Part shown: positions 24,600 through 33,632 of the stretch, piece by piece
Position numbering within the stretch: the first letter of the stretch is position 1
How the letters are laid out: every line of letters begins with the position of its first letter
Assembly: GCA_051984675.1 (NCBI GenBank)
Contig: JBPYFK010000072.1
Span: 1 to 42,068, forward strand
DNA length: 42,068 nt
Direction: 5' to 3'
Source of the DNA: JBPYFK01 sp051984675
GTDB taxonomy: Bacteria > Actinomycetota > Actinomycetes > Mycobacteriales > Pseudonocardiaceae
Translations under genes and position numbers: made by a program
Notes under the pieces: model-generated
Seen by the model: the letters and a program-made list of their open reading frames with translations, nothing else
What the model was told of the DNA's origin: nothing
Databases searched by the model: none

Positions 24600-25493
24600 A
24601 TGTCGGACTTGCTGGACCCGATGCAGAACCCCGTCACCTACGCGGCGCCCTTCTTCGTGTTGAGCATCCTCATCGAACTAGCAGCGCTGAAGTGGCTCGA
24701 CCACGACGACAACGCCACCGGTTACTCGGTCAGGGACGCGCGCGCCAGCCTCACCATGGGACTGGGTTCGCTGCTCTTCCTCACCGTGTTCAAGGTCAGC
24801 ACATTCTTCGTCTACAGCGCGCTCTACACATACCTGGCGCCGTGGCACCTGCCTACCGACACATGGTGGTTCTGGGTGTTGCTGATCGTAGGGTTGGACT
24901 TCTGCTACTACTGCAACCACCGGTTCGTGCACCGGACCAACATCGGGTGGGCTGCGCACCAGTCGCATCACTCCAGTGAATACATGAACTTCACCACCGC
25001 TCTGCGGCAGAAGTGGAACCCGTGGTTCGAGTTCTTCTTCTGGCTGCCGCTGCCCCTCCTCGGGTTCGCACCGTGGGCGCTGTACGTGGCGTTCTCATGG
25101 AACCTGATCTACCAGTTCTTCGTGCACACCGAGCTGGTCGACAAGCTGCCGCGACCGGTCGAGTTCGTGTTCAACACGCCCTCGCACCACCGCGTGCACC
25201 ACGGCTCGGACCCCGAGTACCTGGACAAGAACTACGGCGGCATCCTCATCATCTTCGACCGATTGTTCGGCACGTTCCAGGAGGAAATGCAGCGTCCGAC
25301 CTACGGCTTGACCAAGCCGGTAGAGACCTACAACGTCATCAAACTCGAATACGACGCGTTCGCCGAGGTGCTGCGCAACGTCCGCTCCGCCACGCGTTTC
25401 CGGGACAAGCTCGGCTTCCTGTTCGGGCCGCCGGGCCGGGAACCCGCCGCCGAAGGGGCGCAACCTACGGCCACTACCGGCGCCGGTCTCTGA
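24600..25493 (+). CDS. Sterol desaturase / fatty acid hydroxylase superfamily protein
   Basis: A 297-residue membrane di-iron oxidase. Histidine boxes are at HRFVH (about 107-111), HQSHH (120-124) and HHRVHH (196-201), with a further His in FVHTELV (about 176), as needed for the di-iron centre. About four hydrophobic segments surround them. The family inserts OH groups or double bonds into sterols, carotenoids or fatty chains. The ATG at 24600 has GGAGGAG 5 nt upstream. It is divergent from TetR and probably under its control. The AtuA-like block on the other side suggests isoprenoid or steroid substrates, which is inference. Confidence 0.85.
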   Translation: MSDLLDPMQNPVTYAAPFFVLSILIELAALKWLDHDDNATGYSVRDARASLTMGLGSLLFLTVFKVSTFFVYSALYTYLAPWHLPTDTWWFWVLLIVGLDFCYYCNHRFVHRTNIGWAAHQSHHSSEYMNFTTALRQKWNPWFEFFFWLPLPLLGFAPWALYVAFSWNLIYQFFVHTELVDKLPRPVEFVFNTPSHHRVHHGSDPEYLDKNYGGILIIFDRLFGTFQEEMQRPTYGLTKPVETYNVIKLEYDAFAEVLRNVRSATRFRDKLGFLFGPPGREPAAEGAQPTATTGAGL

Positions 25494-25545
25494 TCAAGAG
25501 CGAGAGCTCCGCGGTGAGCATGCCCTTCTCCTGACACGCCCGTCA

Positions 25546-26220
25546 TCAGTGGGGCCCTATACCCGTGAGCACCATGCCGAGCACATTCTCGGCGACTTCG
25601 GCGGCGGATGCCCCGTCGCGGTCGATCAGGTGAGTGAGTCCGGTGACCGTAACAGCCCCGAAGAGGACGGACGACGCGGTCGCGGGGTCGATCGTGGGGC
25701 GCAGAGTGCCGTCGCTGGCCCCTTCGACGATCAGCTGTTCGACGGGTATGTGGAATGCAGCGCGGATGGCGTGGGCGATTTCGGGGATGCGGCCTGCTCG
25801 GCCGAGGTCGCCAACGAGTGTCTGGCAGATCGCTGGATGCGCGAACATGACCGACAGTTGTGCGTGCACGATATCGGCCAGTCGCTGGCGTGCGGTGCCG
25901 GGCGTGGCCATGGCGCAGGCGACCGCGTCGCGTACGAGGCGGAGCATCTCCCCGAGCAAGAACGCAAGAATGTCTTCCTTGCCGGCGAAGTGGTAGTACA
26001 GCGTCGCCTTGGCTACACCGCTGGCGGTGGCAATGTCCTCCATCGTTGTCTGATCGAGACCGCGTTCGGCGATCGGCTCGGCCGCGCGGTACAGCCGGGT
26101 GGCCAGCGACCGGGGGACGCTTCGCGCTCGTAGGCCGGCGCTGGTCGAGCCTGTTGGAACAGCCGCAGCGGTCTCGCCGGCCCGAGCCGCCTGCGGTGGT
26201 TGGTGGCTGGTCGGACGCAT
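25546..26220 (-). CDS. TetR-family repressor divergent from MmpL-type gene
   Basis: A regulator of about 224 residues. The helix-turn-helix is visible: LYRAAEPIAERGLDQTTMED, then IATASGVAKATLYYHFAGKE. The ligand domain is helical (LADIVHAQLSVMFAHPAICQ and the final VAENVLGMVLTGIGPH). The start is uncertain: ATG 26220 is taken, with a weak GAGAAGATGAG upstream; ATG 26262 or 26292 would extend it, and the last falls inside the operator. About 45 residues before the DNA-binding helices are Pro/Ala/Gly-rich, longer than usual. It is divergent from the exporter gene across a near-ideal palindrome. Confidence 0.8.
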   Translation of the reverse strand: MRPTSHQPPQAARAGETAAAVPTGSTSAGLRARSVPRSLATRLYRAAEPIAERGLDQTTMEDIATASGVAKATLYYHFAGKEDILAFLLGEMLRLVRDAVACAMATPGTARQRLADIVHAQLSVMFAHPAICQTLVGDLGRAGRIPEIAHAIRAAFHIPVEQLIVEGASDGTLRPTIDPATASSVLFGAVTVTGLTHLIDRDGASAAEVAENVLGMVLTGIGPH

Positions 26221-26280
26221 GGGCTCATCTTCTCGCGCCGGGGTTGGATACAGTGCCTCCATCCAGATTGCTACTCGTGA

Positions 26281-26301
26281 GTTTAGACCCATTGTCTAAA
26301 C
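26281..26301. promoter_or_regulatory. Perfect TetR operator GTTTAGAC-CCATT-GTCTAAAC
   Basis: Two 8-bp arms match perfectly around a 5-bp spacer, 8 nt before the MmpL start and upstream of the TetR gene. This is a textbook layout for autoregulated TetR/exporter pairs. Confidence 0.7.
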
Positions 26302-26308
26302 ACTGAGG

Positions 26309-29300
26309 TTGGCTCTATCGTCCGCGTTCGTGTGGAGGACTCGCCGGCGAACGCCATCACCGACGCGAAACTCGGGGCGCACGGCGCTGCGACCGCGAGG
26401 ACTGTGGCGCTATCCCAAATCGGTGGTGGCGGCTTGGGTGGTGCTAGCGACGCTGCTGGGCGTGTTCGGGCCGCGCTTGGAGCAGGTGATCACAGACCAC
26501 AGCACGCCGTTTCTGCCATCGGATGCGCCGATGCAACGCGGGCTGCGAACTATGGATCAGGCCTTCGGGACGGGCCAGGCACGATCGTTCGTTTTCGTGG
26601 TGCTGGAGCATTCGCGAGGGCTGACTGCCGCCGACGAGGTCTTCTACAACCAGCTCACCCAGAGGCTGCACGCTGCCGGAAGCCGGGCGGTCGAGGTTCA
26701 GGAGTATGCCTCGCATCCGCAGGAGCGTCAGGCGTTGCGCAGCGCCGATGGGCAGGCCACCTACATCCCGGTGGGGCTGCGCGACGAGCTGGGCACCGCG
26801 CAGGCCATCGAGGACGTCCATTGGTTGCGGACCACCGTGCAGGCCACGAAGCCGCCACCCGGGCTGAACACGCACGTCACCGGCGACGCGGCCATGGTCG
26901 CCGATCTCAACGATGCACTCCTGGCCAGCCTGGCCCAAAGCACCCTGCTGGCCTTCGCGGCAATCGTGCTCATCCTGCTGTTGATCTATCGACGGGTGGC
27001 CACCGTGCTGATCCCGTTGATCACGATCGGTGTCGGCGTCTTGTGCGCCCGCGGAGTCGTCGCGTTGGCCGGAACACACGGCATGCCGGTGTCGACCTAT
27101 ACCGACGCCTTCCTCATGGCCGTCGCCTTGGGCGCCGGTACGGACTACAGCGTGTTCGTCATCAGCCGGTACCAGGAGCATCTTGCTACCGGACTCACGC
27201 CAACGGCCGCAGCCGGTCAGGCCATCAGTCGCCTGCGAGCGGTCCTCACCGCCTCGGCCGGCACCATCATCATCGCCAGCTGCGCCATGGTTCTCGCGCA
27301 GTTGGCCCTCTTTCACGCGACCGGTCCAGCGATCGCGTTGGCGGCCGGGATCAGCGCGCTCGTTGGCGGCACATTGACCCCCGCGCTGCTGGCGCTCTTC
27401 GGCCACCGAGCCGCCGCGCCCGCACGGCAATCCGCGCACGGATGGTGGACCCGCGCAGGCACCGTTGTGGCACGGCGCCCGGCTCGCACCCTGGCCGTGG
27501 GCGTGCTGTCGTTGTCGGCCTTGGCGGCGGCGTTTCCCACCCTGCGGGTCAGTCTCGATGAAAGCGCCATGCAGCCGGCCTCCACCGACAGCAACCAGGG
27601 CTACACGGCGCTGAATGCGCACTTCCCGCGCAACGAACTGCTACCCGACTACCTTTTGCTGGTCGCCGACCATGACCTGCGCAACCCCCGCGATCTCGCG
27701 GTACTCGACCAGGTCACCCGTACCGTCGCGAGGACGCCGGGCGTCACCGCCGTGCGCAGCGTGACCCAGCCGCTGGGCACGGCACTGCCCCAGGCCAGTC
27801 TCGCCGGACAACTCGGCGACATCGGCAACCAGCTCACCCACACCGGCCACGACCTCGCCGAGCAGCAGCCCGGGCTTACCAGACTCTCCGGCGGAACAGA
27901 CAGCCTCGCCCGCGGTGCCGACGCGCTTGCCGGTGGGTCGCAACAGGCGACCCAGGCCGTCGACCTGTTCCTCAACGGCCTCCACGCCGAGCAACAGGGC
28001 CTGGATACCGCCGCTGGCCACACGATGCGGGCCGCCGACGGCTCCAGCCAGCTCGCGAGCGGCGCCCACGTGCTCGCCGCAGCCCTGACCACCGCCCATG
28101 ATCAGACAGCTCAAGCCATCAGCGGCCTCGGGCAGATCGACCAAGCCTTAGCCGGCGACACCGTGTGCACCGCCGATCCGATCTGCCACCAATCCCGCGA
28201 CGCGCTAGATGTGATCTACCGCGCCCAGCACGACCAACTCCTCCCCGGCCTGCAGCAGGCCGCACATGGTGCCCAAACGCTCGCCGACGGCAACACCACC
28301 CTCGGCAACGGGCTCCGCCAGCTCCACGACGGCCTCCTTCAGGCACACCAAGGGCTCGGCCGCCTCGCCGACGGTGAACAGACCTTTCAATCACGGCTCG
28401 GGCAGCTCGCCGGTGGAGCTTCCCAACTCGCTGACGGCACCGCGCAACTAGCGCCGCATCTCGATCAACTCATCGCCGCCACCGGCGATCTCGGCCACGG
28501 ACTCGACCAGGCTGGCACCCACCTTCACGACGCAGGCGAGAGCACTGGCAGCGCCGGCACTGCCGGGGTCTTCCTGCCCAACCGCGCCATCGACGACCCG
28601 CGGTTCGCCCTCGCCCGCGACCAATACCTCTCCCCCGACGGCCACATCGCACGCATGCTCGTCCTCGGCAACAGCCCACCCCTGCAACCAGCCGGCCTGC
28701 AGCGGCTGCACCAGGCTGTCGACACGACAAGCCTCGCCGTCCGGGGCACGCCCCTGGACAACGTCCGCATCATGTCCACCGGCGCCGCTGCCTTCGGAGA
28801 CGACCTCAGCAACGCCGTGAACGCGGACAGTGCCCTCGTCGTTCCTATCGTGCTGCTGGCGGTACTGCTGATTCTCGTGATCACGCTCCGGGCCCTGATA
28901 GCGCCCCTGTACCTGTTGGCCTCTGTGGTCCTGTCCTATGCCGCGACCATGGGCATCACCACGCTGGTTTGGCAGGACGCGCTGCACCAGCCCATCGAAT
29001 GGAGCGTCCCGATCATGAGTTTCGTGCTGCTGGTCGCGGTCGGCGCGGATTACAACATTCTGCTGGCGTCCCGCATCCGCGAGCAGGGACATACCGGACG
29101 GGCCGAAATCGCTCGGGCGGTCGCCGCCACTGGTGCGGTCATCACCTCAGCTGGGCTCATCTTCGCCAGTAGCTTCGTCGCCTTCATCCCGGCACCGCTG
29201 ATCGGCCTCGCTGAAAACGGCTTCACCATCGCCACTGGCCTGCTGCTGGACACGTTCGTGGTGCGCACCCTGCTCGTTCCCTCCGCCGCAGCCTTGCTCG

Positions 29301-29335
29301 GCCGCTGGAACTGGTGGCCAGGGCATCACACATGA
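26309..29335 (+). CDS. MmpL-type RND transporter
   Basis: A 1008-residue RND protein. Each half has one helix, a large extracytoplasmic domain, then five helices: SVVAAWVVLATLLGVFGPRL near the N-terminus, LLAFAAIVLILLLIYRRVAT and VALGAGTDYSVFVISRYQEH in the first half, and VLLAVLLILVITLRALIAPL and FVLLVAVGADYNILLASRIR in the second. GTDYSVF and GADYNIL are the MmpL proton-relay motifs. The second external domain (about residues 510-745) has recurring L-A-x-G units, e.g. LAGGASQLADGTAQL, as in YhgE/Pip proteins, and a likely coiled coil. It probably exports a lipid or drug under TetR control. The TTG at 26309 is uncertain; GTG 26330 is an alternative. No MmpS partner is adjacent. Confidence 0.85.
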   Translation: MALSSAFVWRTRRRTPSPTRNSGRTALRPRGLWRYPKSVVAAWVVLATLLGVFGPRLEQVITDHSTPFLPSDAPMQRGLRTMDQAFGTGQARSFVFVVLEHSRGLTAADEVFYNQLTQRLHAAGSRAVEVQEYASHPQERQALRSADGQATYIPVGLRDELGTAQAIEDVHWLRTTVQATKPPPGLNTHVTGDAAMVADLNDALLASLAQSTLLAFAAIVLILLLIYRRVATVLIPLITIGVGVLCARGVVALAGTHGMPVSTYTDAFLMAVALGAGTDYSVFVISRYQEHLATGLTPTAAAGQAISRLRAVLTASAGTIIIASCAMVLAQLALFHATGPAIALAAGISALVGGTLTPALLALFGHRAAAPARQSAHGWWTRAGTVVARRPARTLAVGVLSLSALAAAFPTLRVSLDESAMQPASTDSNQGYTALNAHFPRNELLPDYLLLVADHDLRNPRDLAVLDQVTRTVARTPGVTAVRSVTQPLGTALPQASLAGQLGDIGNQLTHTGHDLAEQQPGLTRLSGGTDSLARGADALAGGSQQATQAVDLFLNGLHAEQQGLDTAAGHTMRAADGSSQLASGAHVLAAALTTAHDQTAQAISGLGQIDQALAGDTVCTADPICHQSRDALDVIYRAQHDQLLPGLQQAAHGAQTLADGNTTLGNGLRQLHDGLLQAHQGLGRLADGEQTFQSRLGQLAGGASQLADGTAQLAPHLDQLIAATGDLGHGLDQAGTHLHDAGESTGSAGTAGVFLPNRAIDDPRFALARDQYLSPDGHIARMLVLGNSPPLQPAGLQRLHQAVDTTSLAVRGTPLDNVRIMSTGAAAFGDDLSNAVNADSALVVPIVLLAVLLILVITLRALIAPLYLLASVVLSYAATMGITTLVWQDALHQPIEWSVPIMSFVLLVAVGADYNILLASRIREQGHTGRAEIARAVAATGAVITSAGLIFASSFVAFIPAPLIGLAENGFTIATGLLLDTFVVRTLLVPSAAALLGRWNWWPGHHT

Positions 29336-29484
29336 GCATGGGACGTCCCGGAGCACGAAGGTCCACTTCGGCAGTGCGGACCGAGTCGACCTGCCGTAGT
29401 GGAACCAGCCGGCGCGGAACCCGAACAGGTGGCGCAGCCGGACAGCTACCGCGAGCCGTGGGGTTCCTCGAACCAATGGCGCTG

Positions 29485-30633
29485 TCAGTCCCGGGTTTCC
29501 GTACCAAACGGGCCGATGGGGGCCCAGAAGTCCAGTGGGACGCGGCTCGCCGAGCGGCCGGCTTTGTCGAGAAGGTGACCCATCAACTTGATCGGGCGCA
29601 GCACCACGGCCCGATCGGTGATCTCCAGCCTGGGCAGCTTGGTCACCAACGTGCTCTCCAACGCCACCGCGTCGCCGGGTGAGGCAAGCCAGGCGACAAG
29701 CAACAGGTTGGCAGACCCGCTGATCGCCGCGCACATGCGCACTTCCGGTAACAGGCCGAGCCATCGCGCGGTCGCCTCTACCTGATCGGGAGGCACTCGC
29801 AGCGACAGCAGCACGGTGACAGGGGCGGGAGAATGCGCCCTGGCGACCTCACAGCGCAGCCGCAGCATCCCGGCGGCGAGGAGGCTGTCGACGTGGCGGC
29901 GCACTGTGCTCGCGCTGACGCCGAGCCGTGGGCCCAGTTCGCTGAAGGGTGCGCGGCCGTTCTCGCCGAGAGCGAGCAGCAGCGCGCGGTCCAGCGCGGT
30001 GAACGACGTCGTCGGCGCCGGTTGTGGCGATCTGGCGCGGAGGGTTTCCTTCTGTCCCCGCGAAATCGCCTGCACCTGCCATCGACTGCCCTCGCTGAAC
30101 AACCTGGGCGAGACCACTGTGCGCGCCTGGGCGACGCCGGGCACCAGGGACAATTGATGCACGACGTAATCGGATACTTCGCTCAGCCCTGGTGCGACGA
30201 CGTGCGCGAAGAGGTCGTAGTTGCCCGCGACGTAGTCGACGGTCGGCACGTGCGGGTCGGCCGCCATGGCCTGAGCCACCTCGATCTGCCTGCCGGGCTC
30301 GCAGGTGACCTGCACGAACGCCAGCCCCAGGCGGCGGGCGAGCTCACGGCCGGGATAGGCCGACATCCATGCGCTGCCCTGGTCCACCAGTCGCTGCCAT
30401 CGCCGGACCGCCGTGGTCGCGCCGATCCCCAGCGCTTGGCCGATCAGCGACCACGGCGCTCTTGGGTTGATCTGCAGCGCGTTGACCAGTGCAAGGTCAG
30501 TCTCGTTGAGCGGTTTCCCGACGGGTGCGTCTGGGGCCGGCGGGGTGCCCATCCCACGCCCCGCGTTGTCGCGATCGAAACCTGCTGTTGCGCCGGCCAG
30601 CGTGGCGGATTCTTCCTGTCGGAGGCTGTTCAT
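29485..30633 (-). CDS. Lrp/AsnC regulator with two DNA-binding heads
   Basis: A 382-residue fusion of two Lrp/AsnC units. The first helix-turn-helix is at about residues 42-86 (NETDLALVNALQINPRAPWS, then LGIGATTAVRRWQRLVDQG) and the second at about 213-260 (LDRALLLALGENGRAPFSEL, then LGVSASTVRRHVDSLLAAGM). Each is followed by a RAM-type ligand domain (VDYVAGNYDLFAHVVAPGLS; CAAISGSANLLLVAWLASPG). Classical members are ~150 residues; the tandem form occurs in actinobacteria. They sense amino acids or derivatives. It is divergent from the M20 operon by 93 bp and presumably controls it. ATG 30633 lacks a clear ribosome binding site; ATG 30552 is possible. Confidence 0.85.
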   Translation of the reverse strand: MNSLRQEESATLAGATAGFDRDNAGRGMGTPPAPDAPVGKPLNETDLALVNALQINPRAPWSLIGQALGIGATTAVRRWQRLVDQGSAWMSAYPGRELARRLGLAFVQVTCEPGRQIEVAQAMAADPHVPTVDYVAGNYDLFAHVVAPGLSEVSDYVVHQLSLVPGVAQARTVVSPRLFSEGSRWQVQAISRGQKETLRARSPQPAPTTSFTALDRALLLALGENGRAPFSELGPRLGVSASTVRRHVDSLLAAGMLRLRCEVARAHSPAPVTVLLSLRVPPDQVEATARWLGLLPEVRMCAAISGSANLLLVAWLASPGDAVALESTLVTKLPRLEITDRAVVLRPIKLMGHLLDKAGRSASRVPLDFWAPIGPFGTETRD

Positions 30634-30726
30634 GCACGTTTCTTGCGATATCCGGGCTGATGGTGCTCGTCGTTCGCATTATGTCTGGAACCGGTCACGC
30701 ACACCGTGATGTGAGATGGGAACCAC

Positions 30727-31920
30727 ATGACTCTGCGCGACGATGCGAAGGCGATGCAGGACGACCTGGTGGCGTTGCGGCGGGAACTGCACCAGATCCC
30801 GGAGATCGGCCTTGACCTGCCCAGGACGCAGGAAAAGGTGCTTACCGCCCTGGACGGCCTACCGCTGGAGATCAGTACCGGAACCGGTCTTTCGTCGATC
30901 ACCGCGGTGCTTCGTGGCGGGAAGCCGGGACCGGTGGTGCTGTTGCGCGGTGACATGGACGCGTTGCCGGTCACCGAGCGGTCCGGCGAGCCCTTCGGTT
31001 CGCGCCAGGACGGGGCCATGCACGCCTGCGGCCATGACCTGCACACCGCCGGTCTGGTGGGTACGGCTCGCCTGCTCGCCGCGAGGAAGGAGACGCTGGC
31101 CGGGGACATCGTCTTCATGTTCCAGCCCGGTGAGGAGGGCTGGGACGGCGCGGGCCACATGCTTGAGGAGGGCCTGCTCAACTCGGCTGGGCGGCCGATC
31201 GACGCGGCGTACGGGCTGCACGTTTTTTCGGCGGTCGAGCCCAACGGGGTGTTCGCGGCCAGGCCGGGTCCGCTCATGGCCGCCTCCGGCGCGTTGGAGG
31301 TGCGGGTGGTCGGCAAGGGCGGCCACGGCTCGGCCCCGTTCCGGTCGCTGGACCCGGTGCCCGCGGCCTGCGAGATGGTCACCGCGCTGCAGACCATGGT
31401 GACCCGGCGCTTCGACGTCTTCGACCCGGTCGTGATCACCGTCGGCTGCTTCCACGCTGGGACCCGGCGCAACGTCATCCCGGACGATGCGACTTTCGAA
31501 GCCACCGTTCGCTCCTTCTCCGCGGAAGCCGCCGAGCGGGTCGCCAAGACCGCGGTGCAGCTGTGCCAGAACATCGCCACCGCACACGGGTTGCGGGTGG
31601 AGGTGAGCTTCGAGGCCGAATACCCGTTGACTGCCAACAACGATTTCGAGCACGACTTCCTCGCCGACACCGTGCGCGAGCTCTTCGGCGAGCACCGGTA
31701 CCACCTGATGGACAATCCGCTGACGGGCTCGGAGGACTTTTCCCGCGTGCTGAACGAGATCCCGGGAGCCTACGTCTTCCTCGGCGCCTGCCGTTCGGAC
31801 GACCCGAGCACCGCACCCTACAACCACTCACCGATGGCCACCTTCGACGACAGTGTGCTCGCCGACGGTGCCACGCTGCTCGCCGAACTCGCCCTCCGCA
31901 GGCAGGCGCGAGCCACGTAG
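30727..31920 (+). CDS. M20-family amidohydrolase (copy 1)
   Basis: A 397-residue metallohydrolase of the M20D group that includes hippurate hydrolase and N-acyl amino acid amidohydrolases. Metal and catalytic motifs: LRGDMDALPV (about 75-84), MHACGHDLHTAG (about 98-109), FQPGEEGWDGAG (about 133-144), a lid-domain His in GKGGHGSAP, and the C-terminal TGSEDFS. No signal peptide is seen, so it is cytosolic. It would remove an acyl group from an amino acid. GGGA lies before the ATG. It is first in a five-gene operon and is a paralogue of the last gene (34863-36098). Confidence 0.85.
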   Translation: MTLRDDAKAMQDDLVALRRELHQIPEIGLDLPRTQEKVLTALDGLPLEISTGTGLSSITAVLRGGKPGPVVLLRGDMDALPVTERSGEPFGSRQDGAMHACGHDLHTAGLVGTARLLAARKETLAGDIVFMFQPGEEGWDGAGHMLEEGLLNSAGRPIDAAYGLHVFSAVEPNGVFAARPGPLMAASGALEVRVVGKGGHGSAPFRSLDPVPAACEMVTALQTMVTRRFDVFDPVVITVGCFHAGTRRNVIPDDATFEATVRSFSAEAAERVAKTAVQLCQNIATAHGLRVEVSFEAEYPLTANNDFEHDFLADTVRELFGEHRYHLMDNPLTGSEDFSRVLNEIPGAYVFLGACRSDDPSTAPYNHSPMATFDDSVLADGATLLAELALRRQARAT

Positions 31921-31977
31921 CGGCGCGGGGAACCACTGAAGCGCGACCCGCTCAACACCCAACTCATGGGAGGCGCG

Positions 31978-32181
31978 ATGCGTTCGTATTACCTGCCACC
32001 CCTGTTGCCCGTTCTGGCGATGGTGCTCATGCCGTTTCTCCCGTTCGTCAACACCACCACCTTGTGGTTCGGGTTGCCGGCGATGTTCGTGTGGGGCGGA
32101 TTGTGGTGCGTCCTGCTCACCCCGGCCTTCCTGCTCTCGTCGCGGATGATGGCCAACGCCCGGGAGGAGGACGAACAATGA
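31978..32181 (+). CDS. DUF3311-family small membrane protein
   Basis: A 67-residue protein with two membrane helices (PPLLPVLAMVLMPFLPFVN and FGLPAMFVWGGLWCVLLTPA) and an acidic tail (NAREEDEQ). DUF3311 proteins typically sit directly before sodium/solute symporter genes and probably act as an accessory subunit, as here. ATG 31978 has GGGAGG 4 nt upstream; the ATG at 31966 is less suitable. Its TGA overlaps the symporter ATG (ATGA). Confidence 0.8.
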   Translation: MRSYYLPPLLPVLAMVLMPFLPFVNTTTLWFGLPAMFVWGGLWCVLLTPAFLLSSRMMANAREEDEQ

Positions 32182-33632
32182 GCACGGTCCTGATCATCGC
32201 TTTCGCGGGCATCGTCCTGATCGGTGTGCTCGGCTTTGTCGGACGGCGCAGGCCGGCAGCGGACATGACCGAGTGGACCGTGGGAGGTCGCCGGTTCGGT
32301 GCGGTCACCATGTGGTTCCTGCAGGCCGGCGAGGTGTTCACCACGTTCACCTTCCTCGGGCTCGCCGGCTTGGCCTTCAGCGGCGGCGTCGCCGGGATGT
32401 ATGCGCTGCCCTACGTACCGATGGGCTATGTGGTGTTGTTCTTCATGGCCAAGCGGATCTGGACGATGGGTAGGCAGCGCGGTTACCTGACCCAGGGCGA
32501 CTTCATGGAGGACCGGTACGACAGCAAGGCGCTGGGCACCGTGTCCGCGATCCTCGGCGTCGTCTTCGTGCTGCCCTACCTGCAATTGCAGATCACCGGG
32601 CTCGGCCTGATCGTCAAGCTGACGACGGGGAGTGCCACGTCCAGCGCGGTGAGCATGGTGATCGGTTGCCTGCTGGTGGTGGCGTTCGTGCTGTGGGCCG
32701 GTCTGCGCGGCGTCGCGGCCACCGCGTACTTCAAGGACGCGATCATGCTGATCGTGCTGGTGCTGCTGATCATCGTGGTACCGGTTTCCGTCGCCGGCGG
32801 CATTTCCGGCGTGTTCCACCGAGTGGCCGCGCTGCACCCGTCGCTGCTGACCGTGCATGCCGGAAGCCACAACACCACGTGGTTCATCACCAGCATGCTG
32901 ATCAGCGCGATCGGTGTCGCTTTCCTGTGCCTGCCGCACACCTGGCCCGGTGTGATGTCCGCGCGCAACCCGGAAGTGTTGCGGCGCAACTACACCTGGC
33001 TGCCCCTGTACGAGCTGGTGTTGATGTTCCCGATGATCATCGGCTTCGCCGCCGTGCTCACGCAGCCGAAGAACAGCGACTCCAACGGAATCCTGCTTTC
33101 TCTGACCAAGCAGACGCTTCCGCCGTGGTTGGTCGGGGTGATCGTGGTCGGAGCGATCGCCACCGCGATGGTGCCCGCGGCGGGAATCCTGGTGGGCATC
33201 TCCTCCTCGGTGGCCCGCAACATCGTGCGAGTACGCACCGACCGCGGCCAGTTCTGGGTGAACCACGGCACCGTAGTAGTCGCCAGCGGGCTTGCCTTGC
33301 TGCTGGCCCTGTTCCGGCCCGACCTGCTCGCCAACCTGCTGCTGTTGACCTTCAACGGAACCGCTCAGCTCGCCCCGGCCAACGCGCTGGGCTTCTTCCG
33401 CCGCAAGCTGGTCAGCAAGGTTCCGGTGACTATCGCGCTGGTCGCCGGTGAAGTCGTGGTCATCCTGCTGACCTTCTGGGCGCCCAAGATGTTCGGAACG
33501 TTCAACGTCGGTCTTGTCGGCCTCGGCGTGAACATCGTGGTCCTCGTCCTGTCGGCAGCGGTCGAACGGGCGGCGGGACGGGCCCCAGCAGAGCAGCCGG
33601 AATTGCAGCCCACAGCGGGAGGCGTGGCGTGA
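32178..33632 (+). CDS. Sodium:solute symporter (SSS family)
   Basis: A 484-residue membrane protein with about 13 hydrophobic segments. TEWTVGGRRFGAVTMWFLQA, then GEVFTTFTFLGLAGLAF near the N-terminus, YLTQGDFMEDRYDSKALGTV, and GVIVVGAIATAMVPAAGILV with a following SSSVARNIVR match the SSS fold; the last is the Na+-site helix region. The family takes up amino acids, pantothenate, organic acids or sugars with Na+. ATG 32178 overlaps the DUF3311 stop, so they are coupled. Flanking hydrolases suggest that the cargo is an N-acyl amino acid or small peptide. Confidence 0.85.
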   Translation: MSTVLIIAFAGIVLIGVLGFVGRRRPAADMTEWTVGGRRFGAVTMWFLQAGEVFTTFTFLGLAGLAFSGGVAGMYALPYVPMGYVVLFFMAKRIWTMGRQRGYLTQGDFMEDRYDSKALGTVSAILGVVFVLPYLQLQITGLGLIVKLTTGSATSSAVSMVIGCLLVVAFVLWAGLRGVAATAYFKDAIMLIVLVLLIIVVPVSVAGGISGVFHRVAALHPSLLTVHAGSHNTTWFITSMLISAIGVAFLCLPHTWPGVMSARNPEVLRRNYTWLPLYELVLMFPMIIGFAAVLTQPKNSDSNGILLSLTKQTLPPWLVGVIVVGAIATAMVPAAGILVGISSSVARNIVRVRTDRGQFWVNHGTVVVASGLALLLALFRPDLLANLLLLTFNGTAQLAPANALGFFRRKLVSKVPVTIALVAGEVVVILLTFWAPKMFGTFNVGLVGLGVNIVVLVLSAAVERAAGRAPAEQPELQPTAGGVA

